Positions 1 through 6,183 of a stretch of 7,658 nt of DNA are shown here, piece by piece. How positions within the stretch are numbered: the first letter of the stretch is position 1; every line of letters starts with the position of its first letter. The notes beneath the pieces are model-generated. The model worked only from the letters and a program-made list of their open reading frames with translations, had not been told where the DNA came from and did no database searches. This DNA is from Dehalococcoidales bacterium (GTDB taxonomy: Bacteria > Chloroflexota > Dehalococcoidia > Dehalococcoidales > UBA2162). The position numbers were made by a program, and so were the translations under genes. The DNA lies in contig JAENIS010000084.1 in NCBI GenBank assembly GCA_016844285.1, forward strand, positions 1 to 7,658. Reading direction: 5' to 3'.

Positions 1-821
1 GTGGTGGTGGGAGCAGCCACGTAGAAGGGGATGCCGTGCTCTTTCGCCAGCACCGCCACCGTATAGGTGCCAATCTTGTTGGCCGTATCACCGTTGGCAG
101 CGATGCGGTCGGCACCAACAATGACACCGTCTATCCCGCCACGACTCATAAAGTAGCCCGCCATGGAGTCGGTGATGAGGGTAAAGGGGATGCCCGCCTT
201 CTTCAGTTCCCAGGTGGTGAGCCGTGCTCCCTGGAGCAAGGGACGGGTCTCATCTACCAGAACCTTGATTTTCTTGCCCTGCTCCTGAGCCTGTATGATT
301 ACGCCCAGTGCCGTGCCATAGCCGGTAGTCGCCAGCGGGCCGGTATTGCAATGCGTCAGGATAGTCGCACCATCATTGATTAGCTTAGCACCAAGCTGGC
401 TGAGCTTTCGGGTGGCTTCAGCTTCCTCACCGTGTATTCTTACGGCTTCTTCGACCAGTGCTTGTTTAATGTCCGCAACCTTTTTGCCGGCTTCAGCTAC
501 TTTACTCATCCGCTCGATAGCAAAGAACAGGTTGCGGGCGGTAGGCCGTGTGGCAGCGATAGCCTGGCTCACCTTCTTGAGTTTTGCCATAAAATCGCCC
601 CTGGAGTCAGACTCAATACCAAGGGCGCCGAGAGCGACGGCGTAGGCTCCCGCCACACCAATGGCCGGTGCTCCCCTGACCTTCAACTCTTTAATGGCTG
701 AGGCCACATCTTGATAACGGGTAAGCTCAAGATAAAGCTCTTCTTGAGGAAGCCGGGTCTGGTCGAGGAGCTTTACCCGGTCACCGAGCCACTCGATTGG
801 TTGGTAGTTTATTGTTATCAA
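1..821 (-). CDS. mtnA: S-methyl-5-thioribose-1-phosphate isomerase, partial (C-terminus beyond left edge)
   Basis: This is the aldose-ketose isomerase of the methionine salvage pathway. It converts 5-methylthioribose-1-phosphate to 5-methylthioribulose-1-phosphate in the cytoplasm and belongs to the eIF2B-alpha/beta/delta-like family. The reverse strand reads openly for 273 residues from a TTG at 821 to the window edge, out of roughly 345 usual for the family. Visible signatures are [14 protein letters not shown] (residues 48-61), [16 protein letters not shown] (156-171) with the expected catalytic Cys158, and [18 protein letters not shown] (236-253) with the expected acid Asp238. The TTG start is chosen because the following residues ([18 protein letters not shown]) align with the family N-terminus and a G-rich ribosome-binding stretch lies just upstream. 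It follows pth by 75 bp, so it is probably the downstream gene of the same operon. The start lies inside a dispersed repeat (815-892). The family call is very secure; the exact substrate is inferred from MtnA-type motifs. Confidence 0.95.
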   Translation of the reverse strand, partial: MITINYQPIEWLGDRVKLLDQTRLPQEELYLELTRYQDVASAIKELKVRGAPAIGVAGAYAVALGALGIESDSRGDFMAKLKKVSQAIAATRPTARNLFFAIERMSKVAEAGKKVADIKQALVEEAVRIHGEEAEATRKLSQLGAKLINDGATILTHCNTGPLATTGYGTALGVIIQAQEQGKKIKVLVDETRPLLQGARLTTWELKKAGIPFTLITDSMAGYFMSRGGIDGVIVGADRIAANGDTANKIGTYTVAVLAKEHGIPFYVAAPTT

Positions 822-892
822 CCTTACCCCCTTTGTCCCCCTCTCCTTCCTGGAGAGAGATTCTTAGAAGAGGAGCGTTAGCCCCTCTTAAA
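815..892 (-). repeat. Two-hairpin intergenic repeat, copy A (between pth and mtnA)
   Basis: Read on the minus strand, this element begins with TTTAAGAGG four bases after the pth stop. It forms one hairpin (AAGAGG 868-873 with CCTCTT 884-889) and a second (CTCTCC 841-846 with GGAGAG 852-857, loop of five). It ends in AGGAGAGGGGGAC, then GGGT, AGGT and GATAA. The final 33 bases (815-847) match 28 of 33 positions in copy B at 5612-5644 on the other strand. The G-rich run supplies the apparent ribosome-binding site of mtnA, and the TTG start overlaps the last repeat bases. Neither hairpin is followed by a T-run, so it is not a classical intrinsic terminator. It fills nearly the whole pth-mtnA gap. 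Confidence 0.7.
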
Positions 893-896
893 CTAC

Positions 897-1478
897 CTAA
901 TTATAGCGGTTCATGGCTACTGTCAGACCTTCGGTGAGGAGGCAGAGAATAGCTTCGCTCACCATTGGTATCGTCTGGCTAATCACCGGCTTTTCCTCAG
1001 CGTTAAAACCACTGAGCACATAGCTCACAATACTAGCTTCAGTGGCTTCCGGTGAGCCGGCCACTCCGGTTGGCCGTCCGATGCCGACGCGTAGACGGAG
1101 AAAATCCGGGCGACCCAGCTCGGCAATGATGGAGCCAATTCCTTTATGCCCGCCAGCGCTGCCACCTTGCCTGAGACGTATCTTCCCCACCGGGAGGTCA
1201 AGGTCATCATGGATAACAATGAGGTCAGGAAAGCTGACACTGAACTTCTTCACCAAACGGCCAACTGCTTCCCCACTCTGGTTCATATAGGTCTGTGGCC
1301 GGGCCACGACTATTCTCTGGCCAGCTACCTCACCAAGGCCAATCCGGGCGTTTCCCTGTTTCTTATCGAACACGATGACATGCTCTTTGGCAAAATAGCT
1401 CACGCACATAAACCCCAGGTTATGGCGATTATGCTCATAGCTCCGTCCCGGATTGCCCAATCCCACAATTAATTTCAT
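897..1478 (-). CDS. pth: Peptidyl-tRNA hydrolase
   Basis: Pth hydrolyses the ester bond of peptidyl-tRNAs released from stalled or aborted ribosomes, recycling tRNA in the cytoplasm. The 193-residue length is normal for the bacterial family. The start MKLIVGLGNPG is the classic N-terminus. Active-site residues are visible as Asn9, His19 (in NRHNLGF), Asn66 (in TYMNQSG), Asp91 (in IHDDLDLPVG) and His111 (in SAGGHKGI). The residue after His111 is Lys112, where Escherichia coli Pth has Asn114, a substrate-binding position; this is a possible lineage variant. There is no strong ribosome-binding site close to the ATG: a GAAAGGG lies about 14 bases upstream inside a 9-codon reading frame (1475-1504) whose TGA overlaps the ATG. 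A weak promoter-like pair (TTGTTT at 1537-1542, TATTAG at 1515-1520, both minus strand, 16-bp spacer) could allow transcription separate from ligA. The mtnA gene follows. Confidence 0.97.
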   Translation of the reverse strand: MKLIVGLGNPGRSYEHNRHNLGFMCVSYFAKEHVIVFDKKQGNARIGLGEVAGQRIVVARPQTYMNQSGEAVGRLVKKFSVSFPDLIVIHDDLDLPVGKIRLRQGGSAGGHKGIGSIIAELGRPDFLRLRVGIGRPTGVAGSPEATEASIVSYVLSGFNAEEKPVISQTIPMVSEAILCLLTEGLTVAMNRYN

Positions 1479-1550
1479 CGGTTTTCTGTGACCCTTTCTT
1501 TCATAAATGGAAATCTAATATAGAGCATGAAATACCAAACAAGAAACCAT

Positions 1551-1576
1551 CCATTCCGACGGAAGTCGGAATCCAG
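1551..1576 (+). repeat. Left inverted-repeat hairpin of the GIY-YIG unit
   Basis: The sequence contains ATTCCGAC (1553-1560), the loop GGAA, then GTCGGAAT (1565-1572), a perfect 8-bp stem with a four-base loop, flanked by CC on the left and CCAG on the right. It sits two bases beyond the stop codon of the GIY-YIG gene. The same 26-nt pattern occurs in inverted orientation at 1874-1899. The outer six stem pairs and both flanks are identical; the inner two pairs differ but remain paired. Confidence 0.85.
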
Positions 1577-1578
1577 TC

Positions 1579-1866
1579 TTATAGAATCTCTTCATAAAGG
1601 TCTTTCCAATCAGGATTTGCTTTTTCAATAAGCTCCAGCTTCCAGCGCCTTTCCCATTCCTTAATCTGCTTTTCACGCTGAATAGCGTTATTGCGGTCAC
1701 TGCACTCTTCAAAATACACGAGCGTATGTACACCATACTTCCTGGTGAACCCCTCGACGAAATCGTTCTTGTGTGCATAGATTCTCCGCACGAGGTCATT
1801 TGTGAAGCCCCCATAGATGGTCCCGTTGCGTCTGCTTGCCAGAATGTAGATATAGTAATCGCTCAT
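1579..1866 (-). CDS. Small GIY-YIG nuclease-domain protein (UPF0213/YhbQ-like)
   Basis: This 95-residue protein is essentially one stand-alone GIY-YIG domain, the fold of UvrC-type and homing endonucleases. Visible elements are YIYIL (residues 5-9, the GIY strand), TIYGGFTNDLVRRIYAH (16-32, the YIG strand and the arginine helix), EGFTRKYGVHTLVYFE (38-53), and AIQREKQIKEWERRWK (61-76) with the likely metal-binding Glu65. The tail NPDWKDLYEEIL is the usual family ending. The canonical YIG is YGG here, a change in the signature strand that may matter little because the Arg and Glu are kept. No good ribosome-binding site precedes the ATG; the hairpin at 1874-1899 occupies that region, so translation may depend on the structure or on coupling to ligA (48-bp gap). 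Single-domain members have poorly defined roles, and nuclease activity is not shown by sequence alone. Confidence 0.9.
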   Translation of the reverse strand: MSDYYIYILASRRNGTIYGGFTNDLVRRIYAHKNDFVEGFTRKYGVHTLVYFEECSDRNNAIQREKQIKEWERRWKLELIEKANPDWKDLYEEIL

Positions 1867-1873
1867 TGCTTTT

Positions 1874-1899
1874 CTGGATTCCGTTTTTCAACGGAATGG
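1874..1899 (-). repeat. Right inverted-repeat hairpin of the GIY-YIG unit
   Basis: Read on the minus strand this is CC, ATTCCGTT, loop GAAA, AACGGAAT, CCAG: a perfect 8-bp stem with a GNRA-type loop, lying just upstream of the GIY-YIG start codon. Its 10-base edge CTGGATTCCG (1874-1883, plus strand) is the exact reverse complement of 1567-1576. The inner stem pairs are T-A where the left copy has A-T and C-G, so pairing is conserved while sequence is not. It lies 15 bp after the ligA stop and has no T-run, so it is unlikely to be a simple terminator. Confidence 0.85.
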
Positions 1900-1914
1900 G
1901 TATCCGGTATGTCC

Positions 1915-3990
<2,076 letters not shown>

Positions 3991-3998
3991 TCAGTTTA

Positions 3999-4025
3999 AG
4001 TATAGCGCAGTCAACCCCTCTTCAA
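3999..4025 (-). promoter_or_regulatory. Possible promoter for ligA
   Basis: On the minus strand TTGAAG (4020-4025) and TATACT (3999-4004) resemble -35 and -10 boxes but have a short 15-bp spacer; a TTGACT also lies between them. The site is about 33 bp upstream of the ligA ATG, in the gap between divergent genes where a promoter is required. The -10 is good; the -35 assignment is uncertain. Confidence 0.3.
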
Positions 4026-4069
4026 CAGACGAAGGCTTATGGGGTGTTTAGCAATCCCGGCTTAGCTGG

Positions 4070-4098
4070 TTGCGCCCCGCTAAAACATCGGGTAAACT
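4070..4098 (+). promoter_or_regulatory. Weak promoter candidate for the DUF1015 gene
   Basis: TTGCGC (4070-4075) and TAAACT (4093-4098) are separated by 17 bp and would give a leader of roughly 40-45 bases before the TTG start. Matches to consensus are only 3/6 and 4/6. The support is mainly positional: a plus-strand promoter must lie in the 182-bp divergent gap. A purine-rich AGAAAGGA (4131-4138) serves as ribosome-binding site about ten bases before the start. Confidence 0.25.
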
Positions 4099-4148
4099 AA
4101 ATAACAAATATCGTCATTACTGGTTGAGCCAGAAAGGATTGAACAAGA

Positions 4149-5459
4149 TTGGCCGAGGTTCGCCCCTTCCCGGGAATGCATTATAACGGGTCGAAAATTA
4201 ACGACCTGGCCGCAGTTATCTGCCCTCCGTATGATATTATTCCACCCCGGCAACAGCAAGAGCTACACCTGAGAAGCGAATATAACTGTGTGCGACTGGA
4301 GTTCGGTCGGGAGTTACCTCAGGATACCACTACCGACAACAAGTATACCCGTGCCGCCGCTACCCAGGAGCAATGGCTCAAGCAGGGCATTCTTCAGATT
4401 GATGAAGCACCGGCCATTTACCTTCATGACCACTACTTTACTCACCAGGGAAGAGAGTATCAGCGCCGTGGCATCATCGCCGGTGTCAGACTGGAGGAAT
4501 GGGATAGGATGGTTATCCGTCCTCATGAAGCCACGATGGCGGCGCCTAAGAGCGACCGATTAAGCCTGCTCTGGGCGCTCCAGGCTAATACCAGCCCGAT
4601 ATTGACTCTCTATGAAGATTCGCAGCAACGCATCGCCTCGCTACTGGCCACCCAGAAGCAAGGCCAGCCTTTGCTCAGCTCAAGGAAGCTTGATGGGGAA
4701 AGACACGATGTCTGGGCAATCACGGCACCGGACGTGGTCAGTCAAATCGGTAGTTGTTTCGCCGGGCAGCCTCTTTATATTGCTGACGGCCACCACCGCT
4801 ATGAGAGTGCTCTCGCCTACCAGCGGGAAAGGCGTGCCTGCTCTCCGTCGGCATCGGAGAACGAGCCATTTAATTTCGTGATGATGACTCTGGTGGCTTT
4901 CACCGACCCCGGACTGCTGATTCTGCCTACCCACCGGCTGGTACGCGGTATTGCCAAAGCAACGCTTGATGGGCTGATGGCCCAGCTTAGGCTATTCTTC
5001 GATATCGACGAGCTACTGATAGATAGTCCAGACACATGGAGACGTGTTGACGATTGGCTAACCGGGACAAATAAAATCAGGCTGGCTCTTTTTGGTCTGA
5101 CTGCCAGGCATCTTCTGGTGCTGAGCTTACGCGACCCGGCTCAGGTTAGCCCGATGATGCCCCACTTCCGTTCTGACCTTTACAAGAGCTTAGCCGTCAG
5201 CGTCACCGACCACGTGATACTGGAGAAGCTGCTTACCCTGAGCAGCGATAGCGAGAAAGCAACTCTGACCTACACCGATGACAGGGTAGACGCCATCAAT
5301 AGAGTGGTCAGCCAGGAATACCAGCTTGCCCTGCTGCTGAGTCCGGCCAGGACAGAGACAATCAAGGCCATTGCGGATGCGGGTGACAAAATGCCACGCA
5401 AATCCACCTACTTCTACCCTAAACTCCCCTCCGGGCTAATCTTCCACCGGCTGGTATAG
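4149..5459 (+). CDS. DUF1015 family protein (uncharacterised, ParB/SerK-like DGHHR motif)
   Basis: This 436-residue protein matches the conserved DUF1015 pattern. The N-terminus VRPFPGMHYN with ICPPYDII (24-31) is followed by HDHYFTHQGREYQRRGIIAG (93-112), then PHEATMAAPKSDRLSLLWAL (125-144), then IADGHHRYESALAYQRER (211-228). The family has no established function. The DGHHR motif (213-217) recalls the ParB/sulfiredoxin-like fold, whose members SerK and SbnI are free-serine kinases, so a nucleotide-dependent small-molecule kinase is a reasonable inference but unproven here. No signal peptide or membrane segment is seen, suggesting a cytoplasmic protein. The start is TTG at 4149, supported by AGAAAGGA upstream and by the conserved N-terminus starting immediately. 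The gene diverges from ligA; sbcC follows 238 bp later in the same direction. The frame is intact and of normal length. Confidence 0.92.
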   Translation: MAEVRPFPGMHYNGSKINDLAAVICPPYDIIPPRQQQELHLRSEYNCVRLEFGRELPQDTTTDNKYTRAAATQEQWLKQGILQIDEAPAIYLHDHYFTHQGREYQRRGIIAGVRLEEWDRMVIRPHEATMAAPKSDRLSLLWALQANTSPILTLYEDSQQRIASLLATQKQGQPLLSSRKLDGERHDVWAITAPDVVSQIGSCFAGQPLYIADGHHRYESALAYQRERRACSPSASENEPFNFVMMTLVAFTDPGLLILPTHRLVRGIAKATLDGLMAQLRLFFDIDELLIDSPDTWRRVDDWLTGTNKIRLALFGLTARHLLVLSLRDPAQVSPMMPHFRSDLYKSLAVSVTDHVILEKLLTLSSDSEKATLTYTDDRVDAINRVVSQEYQLALLLSPARTETIKAIADAGDKMPRKSTYFYPKLPSGLIFHRLV

Positions 5460-5492
5460 AGCAACTTTTAAGAGGTTTTAAAATCCCTCTCA

Positions 5493-5515
5493 TTCTCCCT
5501 TTATCAAAGGGAGAA
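5493..5515. repeat. Perfect 10-bp hairpin (TTCTCCCTTT / AAAGGGAGAA, loop ATC)
   Basis: The arms at 5493-5502 and 5506-5515 are perfect inverted complements with a three-base loop. It lies 34 bp after the DUF1015 stop. Without a following T-run on the plus strand it is not a textbook intrinsic terminator, but it could protect the 3' end of the mRNA. On the minus strand a short TTTT occurs about ten bases after the stem, too distant to call. Confidence 0.75.
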
Positions 5516-5597
5516 GCCCCTGATAAAAACCATTTCAGTAATTCACAAAAGGGAAGTAGCTTGTGTAGAAGGGCATCAGCCTCTCTTTCTTTATCTT

Positions 5598-5622
5598 CCC
5601 CCTCTCCTTGCAGGAGAGGGGG
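5598..5622. repeat. Perfect 11-bp GC-rich hairpin upstream of sbcC
   Basis: CCCCCTCTCCT (5598-5608) pairs perfectly with AGGAGAGGGGG (5612-5622) around the loop TGC. It is the strongest hairpin in the window and belongs to the repeat family shared with the mtnA upstream region. It sits 75 bp before the sbcC start, so it would lie in the leader of any transcript read through from the DUF1015 gene. Confidence 0.8.
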
Positions 5623-5686
5623 ACTGAGAGGGTGAGGTAGATAAATACCCTTTTATGCTAAAATTAGAGATGGTCTGGCCGTTCCC

Positions 5687-5691
5687 AGGAG
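5687..5691 (+). promoter_or_regulatory. Ribosome-binding site deciding the sbcC GTG start
   Basis: AGGAG lies six bases before the GTG at 5698, an optimal spacing, and the encoded MIPIKLALRNFMPY is the expected beginning of an SbcC/Rad50 ATPase head. This supports GTG rather than any later start. An upstream AT-rich stretch with TATGCT (5654-5659) and TAAAAT (5659-5664) could be a -10, but no matching -35 was found. Confidence 0.7.
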
Positions 5692-5697
5692 CTTTAA

Positions 5698-6183
5698 GTG
5701 ATTCCCATCAAGCTGGCCTTGCGTAACTTCATGCCCTACCGGGACAACGTGCCCCCGCTCTCTTTTACTGGCATCCATATCGCCAGCATCTGCGGGGACA
5801 ACGGCAACGGCAAGTCGGCCCTTATCGATGCCATGACCTGGGCACTCTGGGGAAAAACGAGGGCGAAAAGCGATAACGACCTTGTTCACTCCGGCGAGAA
5901 TGAGACGGAGGTCGAGTTCGACTTCGCCGTCGGGCAACAAACGTATCGCGTCATCCGTAAGCACACCAAACCCAAACGTCGGCAAGCATCAGGGCACACC
6001 ATCCTGGAATTCCAGATAGCTACCGGGAACGGTTTCAGGTCGATTACCGGTAACAGCATCCCGCAGACCCAGCAAGAAATTATCAAGGTACTCCTCATGA
6101 ACTACGACACCTTTGTTAATAGCGCCTACCTGCGCCAGGGACATGCCGATGAGTTCACCATTTTCTCGCTACGACGAGCTTGA
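5698..6183 (+). CDS. sbcC: SbcC/Rad50-like ATPase, N-terminal part (truncated by frame break)
   Basis: This is the N-terminal ATPase half of an SbcC/Rad50-type DNA double-strand-break and hairpin-processing protein, which normally pairs with the SbcD/Mre11 nuclease. The 161-residue frame holds the Walker A loop GDNGNGKS (33-40) followed by ALIDAMTWALWG, and the Q-loop region NYDTFVNSAYLRQG (135-148) with Gln147. After ADEFT (150-154) the expected segment with conserved Arg and Leu residues (of the type KxPxERKxxLxxIL) is missing; the frame ends in a non-homologous tail (IFSLRRA) and TGA. Homology resumes at once in the next frame (6164). As written, this product would lack the coiled coil, zinc hook and Walker B and could not be a working SbcC. 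The start is GTG with AGGAG six bases upstream. No sbcD lies upstream in the window; it may lie beyond the right edge. Confidence 0.88.
   Translation: MIPIKLALRNFMPYRDNVPPLSFTGIHIASICGDNGNGKSALIDAMTWALWGKTRAKSDNDLVHSGENETEVEFDFAVGQQTYRVIRKHTKPKRRQASGHTILEFQIATGNGFRSITGNSIPQTQQEIIKVLLMNYDTFVNSAYLRQGHADEFTIFSLRRA
6157..6166 (+). other. Frame break and apparent small deletion in sbcC
   Basis: The upstream frame reads ADEFT up to 6159, and the downstream frame resumes with SRYDELEEQAREL at 6164, one base out of phase, across a TTTT run (6161-6164). SbcC/Rad50 proteins normally have about 15-20 residues between these two points, so the simplest reading is a small deletion of a length equal to 2 modulo 3. 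A one-base homopolymer change alone would restore phase but not the missing residues. It could be real decay or an assembly fault. Confidence 0.75.

Larger units (their letters stand above)
1551..1899 (-). mobile_element. Candidate GIY-YIG/hairpin-repeat cassette inserted in the ligA-pth operon
   Basis: This 349-bp unit consists of a 95-codon GIY-YIG gene enclosed by 26-nt inverted hairpin repeats at 1551-1576 and 1874-1899. The stop codon is two bases from one repeat and the start codon seven bases from the other, so the gene is tailored to the repeats. Removing the unit would leave ligA and pth about 87 bp apart in the same orientation. I see no convincing direct target-site duplication outside the repeats and no transposase, so mobility is inferred from the layout only. 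REP elements bounding RAYT transposase genes are an analogous known arrangement with a different enzyme. Confidence 0.4.
5467..5644 (+). repeat. Multi-hairpin intergenic repeat, copy B (between the DUF1015 gene and sbcC)
   Basis: This non-coding stretch begins with TTTAAGAGG seven bases after the DUF1015 stop, the same 9-mer that follows pth in copy A. It holds a small hairpin (AGAGG 5471-5475 with CCTCT 5486-5490, around a TTTTAAAA core), a 10-bp hairpin at 5493-5515 and an 11-bp hairpin at 5598-5622. It ends in AGGAGAGGGGGAC, GGGT, AGGT and GATAA (5612-5644), matching 28 of 33 positions in copy A (815-847, opposite strand). The middle (about 5516-5595) shows no gene or convincing structure. 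None of the hairpins is followed by a T-run. Confidence 0.7.

Noticed and set aside
36..701. Several plus-strand frames of 89-115 codons across the first 700 bases
   Set aside because: All are antisense to the well-conserved mtnA reading frame and show no family features.
1515..1814. A 99-codon minus-strand frame overlapping the GIY-YIG gene
   Set aside because: It is an alternative frame of the recognised GIY-YIG gene and reads through the hairpin repeat; no domain is visible.
4045..4088. Possible long stem in the divergent gap (TTTAGCAA with TTGC and GCTAAA)
   Set aside because: The arms are short and interrupted around a loop of more than 15 bases; such pairing is expected by chance.
5493..5622. 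Intrinsic terminators after the DUF1015 gene
   Set aside because: Both strong hairpins lack a following T-run on the plus strand, so they are recorded as repeat hairpins rather than terminators.
5467..5644. CRISPR array or tRNA gene in the hairpin-rich gap
   Set aside because: There is no regular repeat-spacer periodicity, and no tRNA-like arms or T-loop sequence were found.
6157..6183. Programmed +1 frameshift as the explanation for the sbcC break
   Set aside because: A shift at the short T-run would rejoin the frames but would not restore the missing conserved segment, and no supporting stimulatory element is evident; a deletion or sequence error is simpler.
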